Assembly (NCBI GenBank): GCA_035409945.1
Contig: DAONQC010000003.1
Span: forward strand, 186,001-250,000
From: MWEH01 sp035409945
GTDB taxonomy: Bacteria; Bacillota; Clostridia; Christensenellales; DTU072
Length of the DNA: 64,000 nt
Reading direction: 5' to 3'
Part shown: in pieces, positions 18,041 to 27,279 of the stretch
Layout of the letters: each line of letters begins with the position of its first letter
Numbering within the stretch: the stretch's first letter is position 1
Made by a program: the position numbers and the translations under genes
The notes under the pieces: model-generated
Database searches by the model: none
Told to the model about the DNA's origin: nothing
The model's input: only the letters and a program-made list of their open reading frames with translations

Positions 18041-19393
18041 ATGCGTATTATTATTGTAGGAGCAGGAAACGCGGGAACCGAACTCATAGAGAGTTTATCC
18101 TTTGAAAACCATAATATTGTTGTCATAGACAAAAAGCATGATTTAGTAGAAGAACTTGTCAACTTGTATGATGTTAAGGGAATTTGTGGCAACGGCGCAA
18201 CAAAAGAAGTTTTGTTGGAAGCAAATGTGAAAAATGCTGATATCATTATTGCCTGCACGCATAATGACGAACTAAATATACTATGCTGCCTCCTTGCTAA
18301 GAACTTTGGTGCTAAAGAAACAATTGCGCGAGTTAGAAATCCAGAATATTTTAATCTATTTAACACTGAAGATACACCCCTTTCAATGATGATTAATCCT
18401 GCAGAAGATGTTGCAGATGAAATTTTTAGATCTTTAAGATATCAACAAGCCATAAAAATAGATCCATTTGCTGGTGGAAAAATCGAGATGATGGAACTTA
18501 GGGTTGAAGATGAGAGTATTTGGGCTAACACTAAGCTTATGGATTTACCTACCCTACTCAATCAAAAAATTCTTGTTGCGGCTATTGAACGAGAGGGTGA
18601 TATTATTATTCCTGATGGTAAAGCTATACTTCTCCCTGACGATAAAATATATGTCATCGCCTCCTCTAAAGATATAACCAAATTATCTAGGAAATTAAAT
18701 TTTGTGAAGGGCGCTAAAAAAGTGATGATTATTGGTGGCTCTGATATTGCTAAGTATTTAGCAAAACATCTAACTAAAATAGACGCAACTGTTAAAATTG
18801 TCGAAAGGAATCGACTAAGATGTATCGCTTTAGATGAAGAACTCCCTCAAGCAGAAATTATATACGGCGATGGTACCGACCATAAACTAGTTTTAGATGA
18901 AGGTATGGCTGAATGCGACGTTGTCATTTCTCTCTGCTCTTTAGATGAACAAAACATTATCATATCTTTGTTTGCATTATCGCTCGGAGTCAAAAAGGTC
19001 ATTACAAAAATAGATCAACCATCTTACTACGGCATGCTAGCAGAAAGTGGCTTGGACAGCATTGTATCGCTTAGGAAATCCACAGCCGAACACATAATTA
19101 AGTATGTACGAAGCAAACAAAATGTTACAGGAAGCAAGGTTAATAGGCTATATAACATTGTAAATTCCCAAGCTGAAGCCATTGAGTTTATTGTATCTCC
19201 TACTTTTGAAAAGCCTTCTGTGCCTTTAAAAGATTTAAAAGTAATTCCTGACATTTTAATCGGTGCTATAGTTAGAAATAAGGAATTAATTATACCCGGA
19301 GGCTTGGATACCATCGAAATTGGTGACACTGTTATTATTGTAAGCAAAGTTCGTGAAGAACCACTAGATGACTTAAATGACATACTAGCATAG
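18041..19393 (+). CDS. trkA: Trk potassium uptake regulator TrkA
   Basis: Peripheral NAD(H)-binding subunit that gates the TrkH potassium channel. 450 residues, built as two RCK halves: the first Rossmann motif VGAGNAGTELIES begins at residue 6, the second IIGGSDIAKYLAKHL near residue 230, each followed by a TrkA_C domain. This double form is the full-length TrkA. The TrkH channel lies 440 bases downstream on the same strand. The stop codon TAG at 19391-19393 is the first of several copies of the gene's last seven codons that follow. Confidence 0.93.
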   Translation: MRIIIVGAGNAGTELIESLSFENHNIVVIDKKHDLVEELVNLYDVKGICGNGATKEVLLEANVKNADIIIACTHNDELNILCCLLAKNFGAKETIARVRNPEYFNLFNTEDTPLSMMINPAEDVADEIFRSLRYQQAIKIDPFAGGKIEMMELRVEDESIWANTKLMDLPTLLNQKILVAAIEREGDIIIPDGKAILLPDDKIYVIASSKDITKLSRKLNFVKGAKKVMIIGGSDIAKYLAKHLTKIDATVKIVERNRLRCIALDEELPQAEIIYGDGTDHKLVLDEGMAECDVVISLCSLDEQNIIISLFALSLGVKKVITKIDQPSYYGMLAESGLDSIVSLRKSTAEHIIKYVRSKQNVTGSKVNRLYNIVNSQAEAIEFIVSPTFEKPSVPLKDLKVIPDILIGAIVRNKELIIPGGLDTIEIGDTVIIVSKVREEPLDDLNDILA

Positions 19394-19796
19394 TTTACTA
19401 AAAAACGTACTTAGCGCTATCGATAACTCAAATACTACAAACACCGGCGCGCCAAAACTGTATATAGTCAGTAGCCGAGTATAACTTCAATGACATACTA
19501 GCATAGTTCACTAAAACATGTACCTAGAACCGAACGCTGACAAATACATACGAACACCAATCGCTCCAAAACTGTATATAGTTAGGAACCGAGTATAACT
19601 TCAATGACATACTAGCATAGTTCACTAAAACATGTACCTAGAACCGAACGCTGACTAAATACATACGAACACCAATCGCTCCAAAACTGTATATAGTTAG
19701 GAACCAAGCATAACTTAAACGACTCACTAGCTTAGTCCTCGCCAAACAGTACATAGAATTGCAAATCACTCGACAACTTAAACGATATGCTAATAC
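19376..19796 (+). repeat. Tandem array of trkA 3'-end copies
   Basis: The string coding LNDILA plus TAG (19376-19393) recurs at 19489, 19603 and, more degenerate, 19718 and 19781. The first three intervals are 113-115 bases. Units starting at 19489 and 19603 are almost identical over their full length. The later copies encode NLNDSLA-stop and NLNDMLI, mostly synonymous or conservative changes. The array fills the whole trkA-trkH gap. Confidence 0.88.
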
Positions 19797-19832
19797 ATCA
19801 AATAAATAAAAACATAGGAATATACGATAAAA

Positions 19833-21299
19833 ATGAACTTTAGAATGGCATCATATGTACTAGGAGTAATAAGCATAATAATGGCAGTAGCTTTGCTTGT
19901 TCCTCTTTTTATGGCTGTTGGTTTTGCAGAAGGCGGGCTGCCAATTTGGTATGCAGTATCTATTGCTATATTCCTTGCTGTTGGCATCCCTTTAGTTATT
20001 AAAAAACCAAAAAACACAATTTTAAACGCAAAGGGAGGATTTATTACTGTTTCTATTGCATGGATATGGGTTTCACTTATTACCGCAATCCCATTTTCAT
20101 TAAGCCACACACTCCCTAACTATTTTGATGCACTCTTTGAAACCATATCTGGATTCACTACAACTGGCGCAACAATATTAATTTCAATAGAAACAATACC
20201 AAAAAGTTTGTTATTTTTAAGAAGTTACACTCATTGGCTGGGAGGCATGGGTATTTTAGTAATGCTTGTTGCGATTTTACCTAAAGCAGATACGTCTTTA
20301 GTCCAAGCATACAAGGCAGAAGTTCCAGGTATGACTTTTGGCAAAATGGTCAGTAAATTAAAATATACTGCACGTATTTTATACGCAATATATATAGTTT
20401 TGACAATACTTCTTTTCGTAATGCTAGTCATAGGAAAAATGGATCCATTCGATGCAATCATCCATACATTTTCAACTGCAGCGACTGGTGGCTTTTCTAA
20501 TAAAGCTATGAGTATCGGGGCATACAATAACCTATATTATGAAATAGTAATACTCATATTTTTGCTTTTGTTTGGTACGAATTTTGAAGTTTATTTCTTA
20601 ATTTTGGTTGGACATTTTAGAGCTGCAATGAAGAAAGAGGAACTTTGGGGATTTTTAGGAATTTTCGGAGTAGCAACAGTTTTAGTAACTTTCATATTGT
20701 TTATAGGTAAAGTTTATGCTACTTTTGGAGAGTCATTGCGTTTTGGGTCTTTCCAAGTAGCGTCTATTATGACAACCACAGGCTTTGCTTCTGCTGATTT
20801 TACAAAATGGCCTGCTGCAGCACAAACAATACTTATTCTAATTATGGTAATTGGAGGTTCTTCTTCTAGCACCGCCGGAGGACTAAAAGTTTCTAGATTT
20901 ATAATACTGCTAAAAAGCGCTGTACGCGATATTAGAAAAAAGATATCCCCACACACTATTAAAAATATAAAGTATGACGGCAAAATTCTATCTGACGATA
21001 CTACTACTTCGGTATTATCTTACTTTTTCTTATTCACCCTTATTTTATTCTCTTCTGTTGTTTTAATAGCTTTAACCACGCCACTAAAAGGAAATGGCAC
21101 CCTAGTAACGCATGTCACTGCTGTCATTACCTGTTTTGCAAATGCTGGACCAGGACTAGAACTGGTTGGTCCCTATGGTAACTATGCATTTTATTCCAAC
21201 TTTTCCAAACTAATCCTTTCTCTGAATATGTTACTTGGAAGGCTGGAAATATATCCATTACTATTTTTATTCTATCCCAAAGCTTGGAAAAAATATTAA
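19833..21299 (+). CDS. trkH: Trk/Ktr potassium channel subunit TrkH
   Basis: Membrane potassium-translocating subunit of 488 residues. The four pore-loop filters are visible in order: ISGFTTTGATI, STAATGGFSNKA, MTTTGFASADF and FANAGPGLELVG. Each is followed by the second helix of its M1-P-M2 unit. Works with TrkA (18041). Start ATG 19833 has a weak AGGAA; the gap before it is filled by repeats, so whether it is cotranscribed with trkA is unclear. Confidence 0.93.
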   Translation: MNFRMASYVLGVISIIMAVALLVPLFMAVGFAEGGLPIWYAVSIAIFLAVGIPLVIKKPKNTILNAKGGFITVSIAWIWVSLITAIPFSLSHTLPNYFDALFETISGFTTTGATILISIETIPKSLLFLRSYTHWLGGMGILVMLVAILPKADTSLVQAYKAEVPGMTFGKMVSKLKYTARILYAIYIVLTILLFVMLVIGKMDPFDAIIHTFSTAATGGFSNKAMSIGAYNNLYYEIVILIFLLLFGTNFEVYFLILVGHFRAAMKKEELWGFLGIFGVATVLVTFILFIGKVYATFGESLRFGSFQVASIMTTTGFASADFTKWPAAAQTILILIMVIGGSSSSTAGGLKVSRFIILLKSAVRDIRKKISPHTIKNIKYDGKILSDDTTTSVLSYFFLFTLILFSSVVLIALTTPLKGNGTLVTHVTAVITCFANAGPGLELVGPYGNYAFYSNFSKLILSLNMLLGRLEIYPLLFLFYPKAWKKY

Positions 21300-21308
21300 T
21301 CCCTTAAA

Positions 21309-21372
21309 CTGTAAATAACTATTAGTCATAAAAGGCACAAAGTACATTAAGCCTGCCCAGAAACATTACATC
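21309..21372 (-). repeat. Degenerate copy of the third symporter's 3' end
   Basis: Aligns with 21417-21476 at an offset of about 108 bases and includes the stop codon and 3' flank of the gene ending at 21447. The coding remnant reads VSGQA-stop against parent VSEQA-stop (TCC/TCT and CAA/CAG synonymous). Confidence 0.75.
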
Positions 21373-21446
21373 TCAAGACCTGAAAAAGCAATAATTCCTT
21401 ACAAACAATGTAAATATCTATAGTCAACAAAAGGCAAAATTGTGTA

Positions 21447-22973
21447 TTAAGCTTGTTCGGAAACAGTGCTTACATGTTCGGTACTCTCTGCTCCTTTTTC
21501 AATTTTTTCTGATTTAGATTCAAGTTCAGCAACAACCTGGCTATACCTTTTCTTTGTTAATGGATAAAAACACAAAATGATTATCATAATGAGACCACTT
21601 GCAGCAGAAATAATGCTTGTTGCATTAAACCACGATGTTGCAGTTTTTTGCTGTATTTCAGAAAGAACTATGACATTTTCATAATGTTTGGGTTCAAACC
21701 CTATACTTCTTTGCCAGAACCAAGTTACGAGCATAAGTACTTGAGCTATTAGTCCAGGAAGAGTAAACAACAAGCTTTGCATATGACCTTCTAATCTCTT
21801 TCCTGTTTTATATTGTTGAAAATCAGCTATTTCCCCTAGCATTATAGGAATTAACAGATATGTTGGATTTATTGCTGAAAGGAAAAATAATATCGTTATG
21901 GTAAGCGCCGAAGGCAATCCTACAGGTATGTTTTGATAACCAAATAAACCTAAAAAACTAAATGATATAACACTAGTAACAGTGAACATGATTATAATAA
22001 CATTTTTGTTAAGCTTTCTAGTTACTATTGGAAGAAGAAACATAGCAACAGTGGAAGCAAAACCAATTACCGTCATTACAATTCCTGAAATTTGCATAGC
22101 TTGAGTGGCTGTTTCTGCGAATCTAAATTGAATGATTAGTATCGTAAATTGTCGGCAAAATTCCCTTAAAGAGCCAAAAGAAAGAGCTAAAAAGAGAATA
22201 ATCAAAGGTTTGTTTTTAAAAATCATTTTAATGGCGACGCCCAATTTAACTTTTTCTTCTTTTTCTTCATCCTTTTTTAACACATACACCCTTTCTCTAA
22301 CTCTGAGTATGAATAAAACTAGGATAGTGCCAATTGTAACAGCAATAATGCCGATTATTCTAATTCCCATATATTCCATTCCTTTTTCGGCAAAATGCGC
22401 CCTTATGGGACCTGCAATTATTTGAAGAACACTTGGGGCAAAGCCAAAGATAAGCCCAATTGGTGTCATCATATCTGCACGCTCTTGCGAAACTGGAGTA
22501 ATTACCGATGGCATGGTTTGATACATATTATTAGAAAAATTCATTAACACAAAAAACGGAACACAAGTACAGTATGCATAGATGATACGCATATTCTCCT
22601 CGCCAATCTGAGGAATCCAGGTAACAAGTACAGCAAATAAAGATAAAAACGGTAGAGAAAATAAAATAAATGGTTTGTATCTTCCAAACTTTGTGTTTGT
22701 TTTCTCCATTATAGTACCGATAAAAGGCTGAATTAATAAATTAATTAACATCCCTAAAATCATAATAACGTAGGCGTGAATAACGTCGATATGGTAAAAA
22801 TACGGGATAAATGAAATGGTTGCGACATAGTATACTGAACTAGAAATAAAACTTATGCCAAGAGCATATAGACCAAAATTCCCCATTTCCTTTATTGTCA
22901 AGCACCGTCCTTCAGGAGGTGTTTTCCACATTGACTTTATTTTCCTAAAAAACCCTTTGATATCTACTTTCAT
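21447..22973 (-). CDS. GPH-family sugar:cation symporter (MFS)
   Basis: 508-residue twelve-helix transporter with the family loop EKTNTKFGRYKPFI and the late motif FQQYKTGKRLEGHM. The cytoplasmic tail after the last helix is about 35 residues and charged. Substrate unknown. Sits 24 bases downstream of a flavin reductase-rubredoxin gene on the same strand, an odd pairing for a sugar transporter; they are probably cotranscribed. AGGAAAG precedes the ATG. Confidence 0.86.
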   Translation of the reverse strand: MKVDIKGFFRKIKSMWKTPPEGRCLTIKEMGNFGLYALGISFISSSVYYVATISFIPYFYHIDVIHAYVIMILGMLINLLIQPFIGTIMEKTNTKFGRYKPFILFSLPFLSLFAVLVTWIPQIGEENMRIIYAYCTCVPFFVLMNFSNNMYQTMPSVITPVSQERADMMTPIGLIFGFAPSVLQIIAGPIRAHFAEKGMEYMGIRIIGIIAVTIGTILVLFILRVRERVYVLKKDEEKEEKVKLGVAIKMIFKNKPLIILFLALSFGSLREFCRQFTILIIQFRFAETATQAMQISGIVMTVIGFASTVAMFLLPIVTRKLNKNVIIIMFTVTSVISFSFLGLFGYQNIPVGLPSALTITILFFLSAINPTYLLIPIMLGEIADFQQYKTGKRLEGHMQSLLFTLPGLIAQVLMLVTWFWQRSIGFEPKHYENVIVLSEIQQKTATSWFNATSIISAASGLIMIIILCFYPLTKKRYSQVVAELESKSEKIEKGAESTEHVSTVSEQA

Positions 22974-22997
22974 CTTGCTTTCCTACCTCTTATGCCA

Positions 22998-23750
22998 TTA
23001 TGACTTGTTTTGTTGGATAAATACTTCTCTCCCATGTTTACAAATTGGGCAAATTATATCATCTGGAATAGGTCCGTAATGAACATATGCGCAAACTGTA
23101 CAATAGTATGATTCTTTATCAACATCTTCTTTCTTAGAAATGTCTTCTTTTTTCTCTTCTGTGTATGGGATAAAGAAACTCTTGTCTTTTTTACATATAG
23201 GACAAATAAAATCATCGGGCATTGGACCCTCGTGAATATACCCACACACAGTACAAATGTACGCCTCTTTTTTTACTTGTTCCTTCTTCTTGAGTAGGTT
23301 TGCTCGATAGTATGCGTACGTCATGGCTTCTTCATCTTTAAAGACCACTTTATCCGTTACTTCACATACAAACATGGTATGTGAGCCCATATCTATATCT
23401 TCGATAACTTTTAAATCAAAGTAACCAATTACACCTTTTATGGGCACTAAACAGCCATTATTTGCTTTTGCTGCATCTACACCAGCAAACTTATCTTCAT
23501 CCCTACCGCTTCTCATTCCAAAACCTTGAATTAGATCAATTGTGGCATCATTTCCAATAACAGCACAAGAGCAAAATCCAGTCTTTTTAACTATACTATG
23601 AGTATAGGTTAGTTTGTTTACCGTTATGCTAAGTTTCTCTGGATTTGAAGTCTGCTGAGCAAGTGTGTTAATAATACAAGCATTATTTTTATCCCCATCT
23701 TTTGCAGATAGAACGTATAATCCATATGTAATTTTAAATAGTAAATTCAT
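22998..23750 (-). CDS. Flavin reductase-like domain fused to two rubredoxin-type domains
   Basis: 250 residues. Residues 1 to about 155 are a flavin-reductase (FMN-binding split barrel) domain with ITYGLYVLSAKDGD, NACIINTLAQQTS and GFCSCAVIG. Two short rubredoxin-type iron sites follow: YICTVCGYIHEGPMPDDF with CPICKK near 163-190, and YYCTVCAYVHYGPIPDDI with CPICKH near 215-245. Both lack the long acidic loop of classical rubredoxin and resemble the rubrerythrin/Hrb type. Family knowledge points to NAD(P)H or flavin electron flow to rubredoxin for oxygen or NO detoxification. Cytoplasmic. Confidence 0.85.
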   Translation of the reverse strand: MNLLFKITYGLYVLSAKDGDKNNACIINTLAQQTSNPEKLSITVNKLTYTHSIVKKTGFCSCAVIGNDATIDLIQGFGMRSGRDEDKFAGVDAAKANNGCLVPIKGVIGYFDLKVIEDIDMGSHTMFVCEVTDKVVFKDEEAMTYAYYRANLLKKKEQVKKEAYICTVCGYIHEGPMPDDFICPICKKDKSFFIPYTEEKKEDISKKEDVDKESYYCTVCAYVHYGPIPDDIICPICKHGREVFIQQNKS

Positions 23751-23820
23751 ATTTTTCTCCCTTTAGATTTTATCATTGTATCTAAATTATATCACTAGAC
23801 CAGTCTCGTTACACTCTTAA

Positions 23821-24477
23821 TTAATGCACTAGTAAAAACTGTTCTAACTCGCTAACTGTACTGACAATATAATTTGGCTTATGTTCTTCGAACTCTTCTT
23901 TTGTCCCATAGCCATAAAGAACAGCAATTGAATCAATACCAACTGTCTTAGCCCCAATAATATCGTGTTTTCTATCGCCTATCATTAAGTATTTAGACAA
24001 GTCACTATCTTTAGCAAAATCTATTGCCCTTTTAATCACATCGCTCTTTTTATGTTCAATTTCATTCATCTCAGCACCAAATACACCTTTAAAATGTTTG
24101 GCTATACCGAAATGCTCTAGAATGATATTTGCATAGTATAAAGGTTTAGATGTAGCGACAAGCAAGGTTTTTCCTAGCTTTTCTACATTTTTTAATAACT
24201 TATCCATACCTTCATACAGTTTGTTTTCTAAAGCACCTTGAGCTGTATAATATTCTCTATATTTAGACCGTGCTTCAATAGCTTCCTTTTCAGTAAAACC
24301 ATAAAGTTGCATAAATCCTTCTATGAGAGGAGGCCCAATAAAAGCTTCTAGCTTATCGAGGTTATTTTCGATAATGCCAGCACACTTAAGAGCATATTGC
24401 ACAGCTTTGGTAATTCCTTCTTTTGGCTCCGTTAATGTGCCATCTAGATCAAAAAGTAAAATATCATATTTTTTCAT
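23821..24477 (-). CDS. HAD-superfamily phosphatase (PGP/YjjG-like)
   Basis: 218-residue haloacid-dehalogenase phosphatase: motif I LFDLDGTLTEPK, motif II in VATSKP, motif IV IGDRKHDIIGA, with a helical C1 cap between I and II. Similar to phosphoglycolate phosphatase or pyrophosphatase-type HADs; the substrate cannot be assigned. I start at 24477 because GAGGTG is correctly placed there; the longer in-frame ATG at 24504 has no ribosome site. Cytoplasmic. Confidence 0.85.
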   Translation of the reverse strand: MKKYDILLFDLDGTLTEPKEGITKAVQYALKCAGIIENNLDKLEAFIGPPLIEGFMQLYGFTEKEAIEARSKYREYYTAQGALENKLYEGMDKLLKNVEKLGKTLLVATSKPLYYANIILEHFGIAKHFKGVFGAEMNEIEHKKSDVIKRAIDFAKDSDLSKYLMIGDRKHDIIGAKTVGIDSIAVLYGYGTKEEFEEHKPNYIVSTVSELEQFLLVH

Positions 24478-24505
24478 TCGCGCACCTCTGAATGATTTTA
24501 CCACA

Positions 24506-24683
24506 CTAGTTGTCTTTCACGCTAGCATATGCTTTGTTATCCAGCAGTTCATCAATTATCTTAGTAGTTGACCAGCTTTCTTTCACACTAGCATATGCTT
24601 TATTATCCAGTACCGCATCAATTATCTTAGTAGCTACCCAGCTTTCTTTAACACTAACACATGCTTTATTGTCAAATTCATTC
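24506..24683 (-). pseudogene. Orphan 66-bp tandem array reading as a gene C-terminus
   Basis: Three units at an exact 66-base (22-codon) period, marked by TCTTTCAC-like starts at 24513, 24579 and 24645. On the minus strand they translate in one open frame as repeats of DNKAYASVKESW then TKIID, ending in TAG at 24508-24506. The frame has an upstream TAG and no start codon. By analogy with neighbouring loci this is probably the multiplied 3' end of a gene no longer present. The remaining 24684-24843 holds no gene I can see. Confidence 0.55.
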
Positions 24684-24843
24684 TACTTTGAGTAATTATT
24701 TAAACTAAGCATATGTTCCTCGGCAACTAATTCCTTTAGTAACATTTTGTGTAAGGTTGTGATGTAGCTTGGCTATCAAAAGTTTACATTTACGCACGTA
24801 TTGTAGTATCATTTACTTAAATTAAAACAAGTAGGAGAAACAC

Positions 24844-26094
24844 ATGAAACAAGACTTAATTGCAATTATAGACCTTGGTAGAGATGATAACGCAGAACTT
24901 GCTCGCGAGATACGTAATTTAGGAGTTTATAGCGAAGTTTATCCCCAGGAAACAACCATTGAGCAAATAAAATCTAGAGGCATACTTAAAGGCGTTATAT
25001 TTAACGGCTCTGAAAAAGATTTAAATGATTTTCAAAATCACAAAAGTTTTGTAACTGTAGCTCCCTTCACTACTAGAGATGCAATTAATTCATCGAGCGT
25101 ACTGAGTTCTTTTATTGTCAACACATGTGGCGCTTCTAAAACTTGGAATGCAGATAATTTTATAGACGATCAAGTAGCCTTAATTCGTAAAGCTGTAGGC
25201 AAAGAAAAAGTTTTGCTCGCTCTTTCTGGTGGTGTTGATAGTTCGGTCGTAGCTGCCCTACTAATCAAAGCTCTTGGTGGCGAAAACGTTATATGTGTAC
25301 ACGTTAACAATGGACTAATGAGAAAAGGAGAATCTACAGCTGTTATAGATGTCTTTTCTAGTTATTTGAAAGACAACTTAATCTACATTGACGCAACTGA
25401 TAGATTTTTAAATAAACTTGTCAATGTTAGTGATCCTGAAACGAAGCGTAAAATTATAGGCAATGAATTTATCTATATTTTTGACGAGGTTGCTAAACAA
25501 CATAAAGATATCAAATTTTTAGGACAAGGCACAATATATTCAGATGTCATTGAAAGTGGCACAAAGGCAGGAAAAGCAATTAAAGCACATCATAATGTGG
25601 GTGGACTTCCTGAAGATATGTCATTTACATTAGTTGAACCCATAAAATACCTATTTAAAGACGAAGTAAGAGCATGTGGAAAAACCTTAGGACTCCCAGA
25701 TGAAATGGTTTTTAGACAACCCTTCCCAGGTCCTGGACTAGGTGTCCGTTGTTTAGGTGCGATAACCCGCGATAGACTAGAAAGCCTTAGAGAAGCAGAT
25801 GCAATTTTAAGAGAGGAATTTGCAAAAACTGGTCTATCTAAAAAAGTATGGCAGTATTTTATTGCTATTCCCGATATGAAAACCGTTGGCGTTAGAAATA
25901 AAAGTCGTTCTATGGGATATGTAGCAATAGTTCGCGCAGTCAACACCACTGATGCCATGACCGCAACAATTGAGCACATCGACTATCAAATCTTAGACCG
26001 CATAACTCAAAGAATAATAACTGAAGTCCCCACCATAAATCGTGTCTGCTACGACCTCACCCCAAAACCCACCGGCACAATCGAGTGGGAGTAA
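24844..26094 (+). CDS. guaA: GMP synthase with degenerate glutamine amidotransferase domain
   Basis: Converts XMP to GMP. 416 residues instead of the usual ~510. The ATP-pyrophosphatase part (from ~110, PP-loop LALSGGVDSSVV at 126-137) and the C-terminal dimerisation domain (ending KPTGTIEWE) are complete. The N-terminal glutaminase domain has shrunk from about 190 to 105 residues: it keeps the first strand and GVYSEVYP but lacks the nucleophile elbow GICYG and the catalytic His-Glu pair. It should therefore use free ammonia, or ammonia from a separate glutaminase. GTAGGAG precedes ATG. Confidence 0.9.
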   Translation: MKQDLIAIIDLGRDDNAELAREIRNLGVYSEVYPQETTIEQIKSRGILKGVIFNGSEKDLNDFQNHKSFVTVAPFTTRDAINSSSVLSSFIVNTCGASKTWNADNFIDDQVALIRKAVGKEKVLLALSGGVDSSVVAALLIKALGGENVICVHVNNGLMRKGESTAVIDVFSSYLKDNLIYIDATDRFLNKLVNVSDPETKRKIIGNEFIYIFDEVAKQHKDIKFLGQGTIYSDVIESGTKAGKAIKAHHNVGGLPEDMSFTLVEPIKYLFKDEVRACGKTLGLPDEMVFRQPFPGPGLGVRCLGAITRDRLESLREADAILREEFAKTGLSKKVWQYFIAIPDMKTVGVRNKSRSMGYVAIVRAVNTTDAMTATIEHIDYQILDRITQRIITEVPTINRVCYDLTPKPTGTIEWE

Positions 26095-26108
26095 ATCGAT
26101 TTACTAGA

Positions 26109-26618
26109 CTATAAACTTTTTACATAAAGTTCTTTGTATACAGGTCGATTATTTTCAAATACTGTCTCCATAATGTTTATTTGAGATACTTTTATGTTAG
26201 TTTTAGGAGCCTTAATAGAGATATTATCAAAGTATGCTTTTCTTGCAATCGTAATATGAGCATTAAAGTTTTTACCGTCAAAAGGTATGTTGGCTTGTTT
26301 AAGATTAGACCTAACAAGGTGAGCAAGCTCTTTTAACTTGATTTCGTTGTCGGTTCCAAACCAGAGAATTTTACCACTTGGAGTATTAAAATAGCCTAGG
26401 CGATTTATTGATATTTCGAAGGGTTCAAACTCTATTTTTTCAATTGTTTTTTTTATTTGTTCTAATTTATCTGTTTCGCCTATGAATGCAAGAGTAATAT
26501 GTGCGTTTTCTGGGTTAATAAAATTAGCCTGAATGTTTTCTTTTTTCAGACTTATAATAAAATCTCTAACCTGTTTTTTATTTTCTTCACTTAAATTTAT
26601 TGATATAAACAGTCTCAT
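26109..26618 (-). CDS. thpR: RNA 2',3'-cyclic phosphodiesterase (2'-5' RNA ligase family)
   Basis: 169 residues, the normal length of the 2H phosphoesterase ThpR/LigT. Both catalytic HxT motifs are present: HITLAFIG in the first half and HITIAR in the second. Opens RNA 2',3'-cyclic phosphates. It is the last gene of the AOR operon, starting one base after the ThiF-like gene ends, so translation is probably coupled. Its link to tungsten or molybdenum cofactor genes is not explained by known function. Confidence 0.9.
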   Translation of the reverse strand: MRLFISINLSEENKKQVRDFIISLKKENIQANFINPENAHITLAFIGETDKLEQIKKTIEKIEFEPFEISINRLGYFNTPSGKILWFGTDNEIKLKELAHLVRSNLKQANIPFDGKNFNAHITIARKAYFDNISIKAPKTNIKVSQINIMETVFENNRPVYKELYVKSL

Positions 26619-26619
26619 A

Positions 26620-27267
26620 CTAAATATTAATTATTTGAGTGTTTGAAGTTGCAAAATCAACTATTAGAAGCTCGCCCTTTCGTAGAGTACGTCCGCCGCT
26701 TAGCAGTTTAGTCATTTGTGACACTTGAATTGATGCGATAAGTGATGGAACAAAACTAAAAGTTTTTCCAGGCTTTCTTACTTCCACCCTATAGAGTTTT
26801 GTAATGGTTTTATCGCCTGGCCTTACTACTGCAACATGCCCGTACATTCCATCTATTGCACCATGTATTATAGGTATACTATAGGCTTCTCCGAACTTTT
26901 CAAGGAGTCGTCTTGTAGTAACATTGTCTGTTGCATCTACAACACAGTCAACATCTTTAATTAAATCAAAATATTCTTCACCAAAATAATCTTGTATCGC
27001 TATGGTTTCAGTAACACCTATTGCGCTACAACTTTCTGCAGCCACTTCTGCCTTATTTCTGCCAAGCGTGTCTTTTTGACAATACAGTTGACGATCTATA
27101 TTTGAAGTAGTAAACAAATCTCCATCAAAAATAAAAATTTTAGAAAGCCCTAACCTGGAAGTCAACCCTATTATGTAACCTCCAAGTCCACCAGCTCCAA
27201 TGACTGCTATGCTTTTCCCGTTAATTTTTACTTTTATATCTTCAATTAAATCCACTGCTTTAACCAC
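26620..27267 (-). CDS. ThiF/MoeB/HesA-family adenylyltransferase
   Basis: E1-like enzyme of 215 residues that adenylates the C-terminal GlyGly of a small ubiquitin-like sulfur carrier. It shows the ATP-binding GAGGLGGYI, the conserved arginine-containing NIDRQLYC, and DCVVDATDN. The C-terminal zinc-binding CxxC pairs of full-length MoeB are missing. Its partner is almost certainly the MoaD-like protein encoded 12 bases upstream, and its purpose is pterin cofactor synthesis for the aldehyde oxidoreductase that heads the operon. Confidence 0.88.
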   Translation of the reverse strand: MVKAVDLIEDIKVKINGKSIAVIGAGGLGGYIIGLTSRLGLSKIFIFDGDLFTTSNIDRQLYCQKDTLGRNKAEVAAESCSAIGVTETIAIQDYFGEEYFDLIKDVDCVVDATDNVTTRRLLEKFGEAYSIPIIHGAIDGMYGHVAVVRPGDKTITKLYRVEVRKPGKTFSFVPSLIASIQVSQMTKLLSGGRTLRKGELLIVDFATSNTQIINI

Positions 27268-27279
27268 TTGTATCTATTT

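Noticed and set aside
24506..24683. CRISPR array
   Set aside because: The 66-bp units are degenerate throughout, have no unique spacers, and translate as an in-frame peptide repeat. No cas genes are present.
26087..26108. Palindrome AGTAAATCGATTTACT at the guaA stop as a terminator
   Set aside because: AT-rich, overlaps the stop codon and has no T-run, so termination is not supported.
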